A stretch of DNA of 64,000 bases, from NCBI GenBank assembly GCA_038502055.1, contig JAXRKN010000043.1, positions 2,356,001 to 2,420,000 on the forward strand, read 5' to 3'. The notes beneath the pieces were generated by a model. That model worked only from the letters and a program-made list of their open reading frames with translations. It was not told the origin of the DNA and searched no databases. A program made the position numbers and the translations under genes. The stretch is from Tanytarsus gracilentus (lineage: Eukaryota; Arthropoda; Insecta; Diptera; Chironomidae). The first letter of the stretch is position 1; each line of letters opens with the position of its first letter. Shown one piece after another: positions 22,801 through 32,852 of this stretch.

Positions 22801-25800
22801 ATTTTTTTGTCTTAACTTTGAAGAAGCTTAGATGGAAGAAAAACAATTTTCAAAGGGACCCAGGTGGGTGCTTTTTGTGGGTTAAAATTTGCTCGTAATG
22901 AAATTGTGATTAGAAAAGTTTTCGGAGCTTTCTTTGAGTGAAGAAAAATGTCTTAGGATTTTAAAGTTAATCAATAAAATTTTAATCGATCCACTTTAAT
23001 GCTTTCTCATGCCAATCACAATTTACTTCGTCATTGAGCACATTGACATGATCATCTGCTCCATTTGGCACATAAAACAATATGTGCGACGGTCAAAGGA
23101 AGAAAATTTATGCATTATTCATGTCCATAAAAATTTAAATTGCTCTCTACGTCGTCAATAGTGTGTCACATTACGGAATAGATAAGCAGCCTGTTGATAA
23201 TACAGAAAATAAAAAATCGAAGGGACAAAAGGATTTTTTTAGTTCTCTGCTTCATGGAAGGAAAAAGAGATGTTGGAATTTACATGGACATGAATAAATG
23301 TAAGGAATTCCGAGAGGGTACATGAGAAGGTTGTTTCATGAATTTTTCCGTTGAAATGAAGAGAAATTTCACAAATGGGGTTTCGTGGAAAATTCATGAG
23401 GGCAAAATGTAAAAAAGAATCAATTAATTTTAATTGAAAAACAATTTTAGTTTCACAAATTCAGAAATTATTTTATTGTAAATTTTCACCATATTCTTAA
23501 GAATTCAATCCATTGATCACTAAATCCCTCAACATGCAGCAGTTGCTTGTTAATCCTTAATCCGGCTGTTGCTGAATATTTTTGATGATACTGACACAGA
23601 ATTTGTAATTCCGAGAGGGGAATTATTGGATTCTGGTAGTCGAGTCGAAAATAATCAGAGAGGTGGATAATATGAAAGGGATTAGTCACGAAAGGGATAT
23701 TCTCGAGCTATGTTGAACAAGAGATTATTTTAATAACACCTAAAAAATCCCTTTTTCTCTTATGCTCGAGTTTAAAGTGATTGTAGGTGCTTAAAGTCAT
23801 GTAATTACGTTAAACGTCCTTCAACGCATATGTGATGATTGTTATGGTGATGATATGCATGATAAGAAAAAAGGGACCACAAAAAAAGGCTTTAATTTAA
23901 TGACAAGTGGAAAGAACTTTTTCAATAGTTTTTAAATTATTTAATTTTTATTTTTATTTTTCTTCTATTTTCAGGAGCTTTCGCAGGAAACTCGCGAAAA
24001 TTTAGAACAGAATTCTTACAAGACTTTCCCACACCCGGCACGGGTCCATACTTCGACACAGCAGTAATGGCAAATGTGACGGGATTAGTTGGAAAAACTG
24101 TGCATCTAGTTTGTAAAGTTAAAAATTTAGGAAATCGAACGGTGAGTAGAATTTAAAAAAATTAAATTAATCAAATAAAACTAAAATTTCTCAAAAAAAT
24201 ATTTTCATAAAAATTTGTCGAGTTGGTGCCACAAAAGAAAAAATATTTAGATTCGGATAAGAAAAATTCATTAGACATTCATATTGTGGCATCATGAATT
24301 CATTCTTCGACTGTTTCTTATTGCTTGAGATTACAGTCAACAATAGAAACGTCTCCCCCTCTTTCATGTTTCAACCCTCTCTGCCGTGTATGTTCGTATT
24401 TTATTGAAGTAGGAAGAAAACACATTTTCGCATTTATGATAACATCATAAAATGAATGTAAGGATTTTTGAATGAAAATGGAGCTAAATTTTTCTCGAAT
24501 TGGGGTTTTCCAACTTCCGATTCTTTCTGTGTGCAAACCATCAACAACTCTTTCGCACAATTTACATAAAACTCCAACAATAATCTGTGTTTGACAACTA
24601 CAACAACCTTTTTTATTTCTCACATAACGCTCGTGTGTTATAAATGGATGAAACGCACCAAAATCATCCGGCATTATTCGCAGAAAGAGTGCTAGCAACA
24701 ATGTATGCCGTAATGGGTTGTGAAGAGGAAAAATGTGGTTAGAAAGTTGGAATTGACTTTCCTTAAATGTTTTTTAAAAAAATACAAATTTTTTAAAAAA
24801 TTCAAAAAATTAAATTTTTGAGTCTTTTCAACCCTCACCAACCGGTGGCCACCCTCACCCCTCATAACCCTAATAAACAGTTGTCAAACAAAAGCCACAT
24901 TTATTTCATACAATTCAAAAGCGAGTGAGAGAAAAAGTAGACAAAACTGTACAAAATATTCCCACATGAATAAATTCTGCAATTTCAACTTCCCCTCCAT
25001 TCAATTCAACATAAACTCGACTCCACATGAACACGATAATGGTGTAATTTCTGATGCTTTTGTTGTTCGGAGGCGTTTTAGAATTTTAATTTTTCTCAGA
25101 GCGAAACTTTATGATAGGAAGAAAATTATTTTGCAATAATTTATTTTTAAATTTATAAATTTTTTTATCTTAAAACCCGCAAGTCGGTTTTATTTTTAAA
25201 CTTCCCTCTTATTTTCTCAAAATCTCAGATACGAAAAGATTTTTTTCCAGCATGTTAATTAGAACGTTTAATTTTTTCTCCCCTGTAATTTTCCCTCCCA
25301 TCGAGCCAACCCTCGCTTAATCAAGATTCAAAAACATCACCGAAGCATATTCGTTAATTAAATTATTGAAGACCTTCATCAGTTGAAATTTCTTCTTTAC
25401 CTTGAATACAAAATTTAACTTAATCAAGTCAAATTTTGAATTTTGCAGGTGTCATGGGTAAGACATAGAGACATTCATCTTTTAACAGTAGGTCGATATA
25501 CTTACACGAGTGATCAACGCTTCGAGGCAATTCACTCGCCGCATACAGAGGAATGGACTTTAAGAATAAGATATGCACAGAGAAAGGATTCTGGTGAGTT
25601 TTTATAGAAAATTAAAATTAAAATTTAAAGCAAAATATTTTAATGTAGAATTTATACCAAACTACTTTATAGCAAAAAATCTTCGAAGTAAAGTTTTGAT
25701 ATATTTTAACTCTAACCTCAAACTTTCCATAAATTAAATCATCATCACTGTAAAGCTCTCTCACACAAAAATTCAATTCAATTAAATTAAACTTCATCTT

Positions 25801-28800
25801 CTCGATAGAGTCATAGAATAACTTTTGATGTTACAAACTCAATTACGAGAAAATTTCAGCTCTTCATCATTCTCAGAGTCATGTCGTTAAATCATGCAGC
25901 AAATTTTTCAAGAATGAAGAAGAAAACTTTTCTTAATATAATTGAGCACTATTCGAGAAAGATGATAATTAAGAAAGGTAGAAGAATTAAGAAATTCTTT
26001 CGAGAAATTAAATTTTTATCGAGCAAGTTTATGAAAATTTCAACAAAGTTTAAATTAGTGTAAAAAAATCCAAAAATATTTTGCAGTTCAGCTTTCATCA
26101 ACTTTTTATAAATAAAAAAAGTTAACTAATTGAAAAAAGATCTCTAAAAAAATAATTGAATTTCCATGTTTATTTTTTCCTTTCAGGAACTTACGAATGC
26201 CAGATCTCAACAACTCCGCCGGTTGGTCATTTCGTATATTTAACGGTAGTCGGTGAGTTTAGCTAAAAATTTTCCACAATTAAAAGCAATCGAAAAAAAA
26301 ACTTTTTTCTCCGTATTTTAAAAGCGTAAAATATATTTGTAAGTTGCACTAACATGAGCGAGCCATTAAATGCAATTTTACTCGTTAGCTCCCATTTTTA
26401 CAGAAAAGTTTTTCTCGTGATTTTTAGTCATTAGCCGTATGCTTTTGTATGTGAATAAGTTAAATGTTGAAAACAAGTTAAAAACTACAAAAAAAATGTG
26501 CTTGAATATTTAATTGAAAACTCTTGCTTACGTATGGAAAACAGGAATTCCTGTGTTGATGAAGATCATGAGAGGTTTGATATGAAAAAGCTTAATGGAA
26601 AAGAGATCACTTCCCTTGTGGCACAGAAAAGGAAAAATAAAGGAATTTTGATGGAACTTGCATGGAATCTTTCGGAACTTGCATGGAAAAAAATAACTTG
26701 ACGGAAATTTGAAGGAATTTAATGGAACTTGACGGAATTTCAATGGAATTTCTGCGACCACTTTACCGGAAATTTGACGGAATTTGATGGAAAAAAATCC
26801 TTCAAAATTCCATTGGATTTTTTAAGGAAAATTTTGGAATTCCATTGGAAAAGTATAGGAAATTTTTTCCATTTCTTTTCCACCAAATTTCTTATGGAAA
26901 TCTTTAGGAATTTTATGGAAAAAAATATTCCATAAAATTCCGTCATGTTCGTTTAGGAAAAGTTTATTTTACGGAATTTTTCCATAATTGAAGTTCGTTA
27001 AGAAGTATGATTTTGATTTTTCCATAAATTGTGTTCCGTTTGGAAAAATGTGGATTTTCTTTATTTCATAAAATTGCTGTTCGTTTGGGAAAAGTTGGAT
27101 TTTTTTTTCCATAAAATTCGCATGTTGTTTGGAAAAATGTGGATTTAGGATTTTTCCATCAATCGTGTTGTTTGGGAAAGTTGTGATTTTAATTTATTTC
27201 AAAATTGTTGTTGTTAGGAAAAATGGGATTTTAGATTTTTTCCAAAAATTCCGCAGTTGTTAGAAAGTGTGGATTTTAGATTTTTTCCATAAAATTCGTG
27301 TTCGTTTGGAGTGTGGAATTTTAGATTTTTTCATTAAATTGATTTGTTTGGAAGTTGATTTCAGATTTATTTCAAAATTCCTTTGATTTAACGATTTTTT
27401 TTGTTTAAGGAATCCATTGAATTTATTGTTAAATATTGTTTTGCAAAAATAATTTAATATATATTTTGGTTCGTGACGGAATGGTAAAGCGGGAACGGAT
27501 AAGGGTTCGGTTCGAATCTGGTGGAGCAAAAAAAGAAGTAAAAAATAAATAATTCATAATCAAGATTTAGAATAGAAGTGAGCTCAAATTTACCTTTAGG
27601 GGTGGTCCGAAGTGGGCCCGAGTGGAAGGATCCAAAATTTATTTTTTTTTTGGTCTTATTTTTTTCTTGGTTTATTTTTCTCGTTTGTTTCATGGAAATG
27701 GTGGTTCCGTAGAATTGAGGTCATGGAAATTGATATTATGAATTTGGGACTCAATTGTTTTTACGAATTTGTGGTTTTCGTCATGGTTATGCGGTTCCCG
27801 AATCGGATCTTCAATTTGTGGTTCCTGGTTTCAATGGTTCCTGGTTTTTTGGCTGGTTTAATGGTCCTGGTTCTTTGGTTCCTCGATTCGTTTTATTTCC
27901 ATTAAAATTCCCATGTACGTAAATATTTACGTACGTTTTTTCATTTCCGATGGAAATTTTGATGGAAGAATTGTACCATTTTGCCCCTTTTTCCGACGGA
28001 ATTTTTCCGTCAAGTTCCACCAAAATTCCAGCAAAGTTCCTACATTTTTCCTTTTCTGTGCTACAAGGGTTGAAAGGCTCAAGGGAATTTCAAACTTTTT
28101 AAAAAATATAAAGAAGTTTTTACTTATTTTTAAAAAGTGCTGGTAAAATTTTATATTATTTAGAGCTCTATTTTTTAAAAAAGCTCTGTTAAAAGCTCAT
28201 TTAAAATTTTATTTTTGAAAGCCTCCAAATATTTTCTAAAAGCTTTGAAAAAGCTCAAAGGAATTTTTAAAAAAGCTCTCAACCCTTTAAAACCCATTTA
28301 TCTTTTGCATGTTATCTCCATTCACTTTACATCCTGTTTTCTGTTTTCGTACTCAAACACAGTTGTGTTATGGAGAGAGAAAAATTTATGTATGCCGTTT
28401 GAAGTCAAGTGCAATGTTTTTATTTTTCTTGAAAAAATCTTTCCTCTTTTCAATATAGAAACATTTTGCAATCGCTTGAACATAAATCACACTGACCAGA
28501 AGTCTCTTTTTCTCGAGTGCACTCTTGCTATGGGTAAAAATATCCTATTTAAAATATGTGGAGGCGAGAAAAAGTGGAACTTGAGCCAAAATGCAAATAT
28601 TTATGTGAAAATATAATGCAAAGCGTTCTCTCATTCCACACATATACAGCTCATGCTGCTGTTTAGAGAGATTGTTTTTCACATGGCAGCAAAAAAAATA
28701 TAAAAAATGAAAAATATTTTTTATACGAGCTGCTAAGCTGAGTTGCCGGAAAAATAACTGTAAAAGTGGCTTTTACCATATACGAGGAACTCAATATGGA

Positions 28801-31131
28801 ATGCTTTGAGTAAAGAATTTTTTCCAACATTTTTTTTTTATTGCTGAGACTGATGAAAGCTGTAACAATAAATTTCACTTGAGTGAAGGTCGAAATTTTA
28901 TGTAAAATGAACTTTCGTGGTATAAAAACTTTGTGGTTTTCTGAAAGCTGATTGAAACTGCAATAATTAATTATTGTTAATAAAATAAAATATCAAATAA
29001 TTATGTATTTAAAAAAACTAAAGAAAGGATGGACGACTTTTTGAATTTATTAGAAACTCATTTGCCAATTTTCTTAATAATGAAAATTCCATTCTTCTGT
29101 CGAGTGTTTATTGCCACATAGCTCAAATGAATAAATGTGTATACACATATTCTGGGAAGAGGGTAGAAGTCACATTGCAACGAGATTTATGTCGCTCATA
29201 AACATGCTGCTGCTCCTCTTGCTAATAAAGCACAAAGCAAACACGAGGAAATCATAATTTTAATAATGAGAAAGCGTGAAACAATCTCGCAAGCTGCTAG
29301 TTCGTCTTTTATCATTCACAAGCGACAATAACTGTACAGAGATAGGATTGCAACAAAAGGGGTTGACATGGTGTAAATTTTCAAACTATTAAAATGCAAG
29401 AAAAATTTTCTAAAATTCATCCTCGACACCCCCTAACGACCTCATTTACTCATAGTGAAAAATATAATTAAAAAAAGCTTGTTTATGGTTGAGTAAAGGA
29501 AAAATGCCCTGCTGCAAGGCACTTCAGGAAAATGCTGCATAATTCTCTTAATTTAATAGTGGAAAGACGAAGAAAATGAACAAATTGTAAAACAAATCAG
29601 AAGGCACTCAGACTGCAGGAGGAAATCGTAAATATTCTCAGTCTGCTGGAGCGCCTTCGAGTGCTTTTTTTTTGTTGAAAAGAAAAACTTTAAAGGAACT
29701 TCCATAAATCTTCTTCGAGGAAAATGTTTTTTTTTTCTTTCGGTGCCAAGATGAAGCAAAACTTACCTTCTTTTTTTATAGAACCTGTGACAGAAATCAT
29801 TGGAGGAGCGGACCTCTTTATAAATAAGGGATCGACGATAAATCTCACCTGCATCGTACGATACGCTCCCGAGCCACCACCGGCCATGGTGTGGAGTCAT
29901 AATAGAGAAGTAAAAAATTATTTATCATTAATTTTACCATCACGAAAAAAAGCAAAGAGCTTAATTTAAATCTTTCGCATCAATTAATTAATTTAAAAGG
30001 ATTGAAATTTATCAGCTTCGAATTTCCATAATAAAAGATCGCAATAACGCTGCATATAGTCGCAGACTGTTTAATTGAGCAATAAATTTAATTTTTCTTT
30101 AATAAAAGCGAACATTAAATAAAATCCATGTACATTCAAGGGTGGGACACTGACAATATTTAAATTATAAATTTCAAAATATTCAAATATTTACTAAAAC
30201 ATCCGATTTATATATTTCGAGTGTCCTACCCCTCACAAAACCTCGTTGAGTCTCTCACTACTAAATTTTATTAATATTTTTTGCAGACAATTAATTTCGA
30301 CTCACCTCGTGGTGGGATTTCACTAGTAACGGAAAAGGGCGTTCTCACAACCAGTCGACTTCTAGTACAAAAAGCCATTCCAAGTGATTCGGGTAAGCTT
30401 TCACGATTACACAATTTATCAATGTTAATTTTTTATTGCGACCCTCCATACTCACAACAATAATAATCGTAAAGAGTGAGACAAAAATTGTGGAGAGAAA
30501 CATAAAAGAATTATGAGGCCAAAAATTTATGAAGTGCTTTAGGAAAATTAAAATAATAATTTTTCTCTCAAACCCTTTTCTCAGGCTTGTACCAGTGCTT
30601 ACCGAGTAATGCGAATCCAGCGTCCATTAGAATTCATATATTAGAGCATGGTGAGTTTTGTTCAAGCACTAAACATTGAAGAGATTTTTATGAATGCGGA
30701 TGCATTCAGATGCATGAGATTTTTATTGAGTAAATTTTTAATATTTTTTAATTCAAGGAACTTTAATGTAATTTTAAATTTACTATTTTTAAAATTTTTA
30801 AAAAAATACTTAAAAATAATTTTGAAAATTTTTTAGTTTCCTTTCCTTGAATTTTTTAATATTACAATTTTTAAAATCCATCAAACCCTCAAAAACCAAA
30901 TTAAATTTCATATTTATGATGAAATTACTCGCCCGCAAATGCGCCCAAAAAATAAATATCAAACTCAATTTAGGTCTCGATCCAGCTGCAATGCATCATG
31001 GCAGCGCGTCAACATTATCACTAGGCCAAAATAATCAATTGCTGCTGCTCTTATCACTGACACTCCTATTTTACATCTTTCCAAGCATACGATGGCGACA
31101 ACATGGTGATTATGTGGTGTTAAGCACTTAA
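10818..31131 (+). CDS. dpr8-like: Dpr-family Ig cell-surface recognition protein (Dpr8/9/21-like), eight exons
   Basis: Dpr proteins are neuronal surface receptors with two Ig domains that bind DIP partners to specify synaptic connections. Eight exons join in frame (10818-10881, 23975-24141, 25449-25593, 26187-26252, 29782-29909, 30287-30392, 30585-30650, 30974-31131) to give 299 residues. Residues 1-25 form a signal peptide. Ig1 has C68, W80 and C130; Ig2 has C171, W185 and C230. Diagnostic stretches are 'VSWVRHRDIHLLTVGRYTYT', 'YECQISTTPPVG' and 'NFDSPRGGISLVTEKG', which from memory fit the Dpr8/9/21 group best. N-glycosylation sites occur at N55, N75 and N168. Residues 269-284 are hydrophobic and followed by a 15-residue polar tail, so a transmembrane anchor is slightly favoured over GPI. 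ATG 10818 was chosen for its compact signal peptide; in-frame ATGs at 10788 and 10836 are alternatives. Introns 1 and 4 contain mobile elements. Confidence 0.93.
10935..10950 (+). repeat. B-box-like motif, copy 3
   Basis: AGGTTCAAATCCTAAA differs from copy 1 by one base (G to A). Confidence 0.45.
11931..11945 (+). repeat. B-box-like motif, copy 4 (diverged)
   Basis: CGATTCGATCCTAAA keeps the ATTCGA and ATCCTAAA parts of the shared motif. Confidence 0.35.
17317..17407 (+). repeat. 91-bp direct duplication, copy A
   Basis: This stretch is identical over 91 bp to 17540-17630, with an offset of 223 bp. It contains a GC-richer core (CACCGCTCACGT, TGCCGGTAGC) unusual for this AT-rich intron. Similarity continues weakly past the end around a shared ATGCTTTTG. 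Confidence 0.95.
17540..17630 (+). repeat. 91-bp direct duplication, copy B
   Basis: This is the second, identical copy. The perfect match means a very recent duplication, strong constraint or an assembly artefact. Confidence 0.95.
20935..21195. repeat. degenerate AGCTTTTAAAG tandem repeat
   Basis: Units of roughly 30 bp built from AGCTTTTAAAGT and AGCTTAAAAG succeed each other with drift. Similar but shorter tracts occur near 4915-5090, 19270-19440, 28085-28295, 57845-57925 and 58230-58420. Confidence 0.6.
21725..22440 (+). repeat. 129-bp minisatellite (about six units, last ones about 120 bp)
   Basis: Units containing TCCTGGTCCAATTACGAG and ACCCATGAAGCCATAGTTC repeat with a 129-bp period (equivalent points at 21780, 21909, 22038, 22167, then 22287). 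Because 129 is a multiple of three, a 198-codon open frame (21780-22376) persists across the array. It is a by-product of the period rather than evidence of a gene. Confidence 0.9.
22541..22597 (+). repeat. GACG/GACA tetranucleotide microsatellite
   Basis: About 14 tetranucleotide units are present, mostly ACGG with ACAG interruptions. On the reverse strand this is a GTCY proto-microsatellite. Confidence 0.95.
22613..22638 (+). repeat. terminal hairpin of the 21.6-kb element
   Basis: GCGTTACACCAC pairs with GTGGGTTACGC around a TTT loop, with one mismatch and one bulge. The right arm also complements the 5' sub-terminal repeat. Confidence 0.75.
23975..24141 (+). CDS. dpr8-like: dpr exon 2 (start of Ig1)
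   Basis: The exon is bounded by TTTTCAG and ACG|GTGAGT. It encodes 'GPYFDTAVMANVTGLVGKTV' and the first Ig1 cysteine in 'LVCKVKNLGNRT', and ends in phase 0. Confidence 0.95.
24142..25448 (+). other. dpr intron 2
   Basis: The intron has GTGAGT and TTTTGCAG ends. A 127-codon minus-strand open frame (24318-24701) shows no family resemblance. Nothing else is seen. Confidence 0.8.
25449..25593 (+). CDS. dpr8-like: dpr exon 3 (core of Ig1)
   Basis: It encodes the Ig1 tryptophan and the highly conserved 'RHRDIHLLTVGRYTYTSDQR' stretch, then 'EEWTLRIRYAQRKDSG', ending in phase 1 at GTGAGT. Confidence 0.96.
25594..26186 (+). other. dpr intron 3
   Basis: AT-rich, no recognisable content. Confidence 0.8.
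26187..26252 (+). CDS. dpr8-like: dpr exon 4 (end of Ig1)
   Basis: A 66-bp exon with the second Ig1 cysteine in 'TYECQISTTPPVGHFVYLTV', phase 1 at both ends. Confidence 0.95.
26945..27380 (+). repeat. degenerate 45-bp minisatellite
   Basis: About nine units of roughly 44-46 bp carry variants of TTCGTTTGGAAAAATGTGG followed by ATTTTAGATTTTTTCCATAA. Units drift in sequence and length. Confidence 0.65.
27482..27519 (+). promoter_or_regulatory. tRNA-like A-box and B-box pair (possible SINE remnant)
   Basis: TGGTAAAGCGG (27482-27492) fits the Pol III A-box consensus. GGTTCGAATCT (27509-27519) fits the B-box. Start-to-start spacing is 27 nt, shorter than in a real tRNA gene, and no cloverleaf is apparent. 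An A-rich stretch follows. A truncated tRNA-derived SINE inside the foldback-like element is possible. Confidence 0.3.
27915..27934. repeat. 20-bp perfect palindrome
   Basis: The sequence reads identically on both strands around a central AAATATTT flanked by GTACGT and ACGTAC. It lies inside the foldback-like element. Confidence 0.9.
29782..29909 (+). CDS. dpr8-like: dpr exon 5 (start of Ig2)
   Basis: It encodes 'EPVTEIIGGADLFINKGSTI', the first Ig2 cysteine in 'NLTCIVRYAPEPPP' and the tryptophan of 'MVWSHNRE'. It ends at GAA|GTAAAA, a weaker donor than its neighbours. Confidence 0.95.
29910..30286 (+). other. dpr intron 5
   Basis: AT-rich, ending TTTTTTGCAG; nothing else seen. Confidence 0.8.
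30287..30392 (+). CDS. dpr8-like: dpr exon 6 (core of Ig2)
   Basis: It encodes 'NFDSPRGGISLVTEKGVLTT' and 'SRLLVQKAIPSDSG', the best-conserved part of Dpr Ig2, ending in phase 1. Confidence 0.96.
30585..30650 (+). CDS. dpr8-like: dpr exon 7 (end of Ig2)
   Basis: A 66-bp exon with the second Ig2 cysteine in 'LYQCLPSNANPASIRIHI', phase 1 at both ends. The 192-bp intron before it and the 323-bp intron after it hold nothing notable. Confidence 0.95.
30974..31131 (+). CDS. dpr8-like: dpr exon 8 (C-terminal anchor)
   Basis: It opens with 'LDPAAMHHG', typical of the Dpr region after Ig2. A leucine-rich hydrophobic segment (LLLLLSLTLLFYIF) and a polar tail to TAA follow. Confidence 0.9.
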
Positions 31132-31641
31132 CCGATGACAACATGAAAATCTGACAGAAGCACATTAGTTTTAAAAATTAACGTTTAAATCTAAAATTGT
31201 GCGTGGCGTGTGCGTTTGGTGGATAAATTTAAATGTATGATTAGAAAGGACAAGAAATGTGTATCAAAGGGGGTGAAACTTTGGTTTAAAATTATTTCAA
31301 AAAAATTAAAAAAATAAAAACTTTAATAAACTTTAATTTTAAAACCAAAGTTCTCCTCCCTTGAGGATTTTCCCAAAAAAATTGAGCATTCATGCATAAA
31401 AAGCAATGTTACGTGTTATGAATATGGTTGAGCATTTTCCAGGACAGAATGAGAGAGATTTATAATGTGTTTGCATAATGAAGTGATAAAATGTTGGACA
31501 TCATCCCGTTCACCAACACACACACGTACGCAATGTCCAAAAAACCGTGAAATGAATTGTCAAAGGGATTTTCATGCCACATTTTGCACATAATTAAATT
31601 AAATATGATGAAAATTATTGTAAATAGAAAATTTTAAAATA
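31132..31641 (+). other. probable dpr 3' untranslated region
   Basis: AATAAA occurs at 31325-31330 and again at 31638-31643. The second copy straddles the start of the adjacent Helentron-like element, so that element's insertion may affect transcript end formation. Confidence 0.5.
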
Positions 31642-32852
31642 AACAAGATGGGTCTGCAAACGGCGTTGCCATTTCCAATAGCTCCGCATAGATAAGTACC
31701 CTACTCCGTTGCAATGGGCATTAGTGGCACTCCTAACCGACCATGATGGACATTCCTCAAAAATCGTCAGTGTCAATCGATTCCTGATGCAATGACGAGT
31801 TCAACGATACCCATGAAGCCATAGTTCTGAAAAAATGGACATTAGTGGCACTCCTGGCCGACCATGATATACATTCCTCAAAAATCATCTATGTCAATGG
31901 ATTTCTGGTCCAATGACGAGTTCAACGACATACATGAAGCCATAATTCTGAAAAATTGACATTAGTGGCACTCCTGGCCGGCCATGATGGACATTCCTCA
32001 AAAATGGTCAAAGTCAATCGATTCCTGATGCAATGACGAGTTCAACGACATACATGAAGCCATAGTTCTGAAAAATGGACATTAGTGGCACTCCTGGCCG
32101 GCCATGATGGACATTCCTCAAAAATCGTCAGTGTCAATCGATTCCTGATGCAATGACGAGTTCAACGACATACATGAAGCCATAGTTCTGAAAAATGGAC
32201 ATTAGTGGCACTCCTGGCCGGCCATGATGGACATTCCTCAAAAATGGTCAAAGTCAATCGATTCCTGATGCAATGACGAGTTCAACGACATACATGAAGC
32301 CATAGTTCTGAAAAATGGACATTAGTGGCACTCCTGGCCGGCCATGATGGACATTCCTCAAAAATCGGCAGTGTCAATCGATTCCTGATGCAATGACGAG
32401 TTCAACGACATACATGAAGCCATATAAGAGAAAATTTGTATGAAAAAGGACATTTTTGCACTCAGGGACGGTCCTTGGAGGGTTGTACCTCAAAACTAAA
32501 TACTTCTTGCACAACTAGAACCAAAATCCGATCTTTAGCCACAAACCCAAGTCAAATCCGACCAGCCGTTCTTGAGATACGGCGTTCACTAAGATCGTAA
32601 GAAAGTAAGAAAGTGAGAAAGTAAGAAAGTGAGAAAGTAAGAAAGTAAGAAAGTGAGAAAGTAAGATGACTTAAATGGCTCTAACTCCTCGTAGGAGCAA
32701 CCGATTTCAAATCTGTTTTCGCCAGTTTGTAGGGTTTGGCTAGGCCTATCATTTGAGCATATGTTTTGGTATTGAACAATGTAATGTCTTGGCACTAGGG
32801 GTCGAAAACAGGTTTTGGAAAAATCCAAAATTAATATATAGCGGAGCTATAA
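31642..32852 (+). mobile_element. Helentron-like non-autonomous element, copy 1 (six repeat units)
   Basis: It starts ACAAGATGGGTCTGCAAACG, has TAGCTCCGC at 31679-31687 and ends in the hairpin TATAGC-GGA-GCTATA (about 32837-32851), whose right arm complements the 5' TAGCTCCGCT sub-terminal repeat. Inside are about six 120-bp units, then a unique GC-richer segment, an AAGAAAGTG-type microsatellite (32597-32665) and a conserved 3' block. All three copies have A on both sides, i.e. insertion at AA/TT, the preference described for Helentrons. No protein is encoded. Confidence 0.75.

Larger units (their letters stand above)
10882..23974 (+). other. dpr intron 1 (13.1 kb)
   Basis: The intron runs from GTGAGT to TTTCAG. 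It holds B-box-like motifs (10935, 11931), a 91-bp direct duplication (17317/17540), a degenerate AGCTTTTAAA repeat (20935-21195) and a Helentron-like element (about 21.65-22.64 kb). No coding exon was recognised in the rest. Long first introns of neuronal genes commonly hold enhancers, but none can be named here. Confidence 0.8.
26613..28069. mobile_element. foldback-like inverted-repeat element in dpr intron 4
   Basis: The left end reads CCCTTGTGGCACAGAAAAGG and the right end, reverse-complemented, reads CCCTTGTAGCACAGAAAAGG. Similarity continues inward through GGAAAAAT and loosely repeated GGAAYTTTGNTGGAA motifs. The arms are built from short degenerate repeats and enclose a 45-bp minisatellite. 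No clear target-site duplication was found, and no transposase is encoded. A foldback or long-TIR MITE fits best; the superfamily is not determined. Confidence 0.7.
26253..29781 (+). other. dpr intron 4 (3.5 kb)
   Basis: This intron contains the foldback-like element at 26613-28069. It also has a degenerate AGCTTTTAAA tract at 28085-28295, and then AT-rich sequence without recognisable content. Confidence 0.8.

Noticed and set aside
24318..24701. 127-codon minus-strand open frame in dpr intron 2
   Set aside because: No family resemblance, no splice partners and low-quality composition.
32589..32828. Open frame encoding LLSYFLTFLLS repeats
   Set aside because: Translation of the AAGAAAGTG microsatellite in the Helentron-like element.
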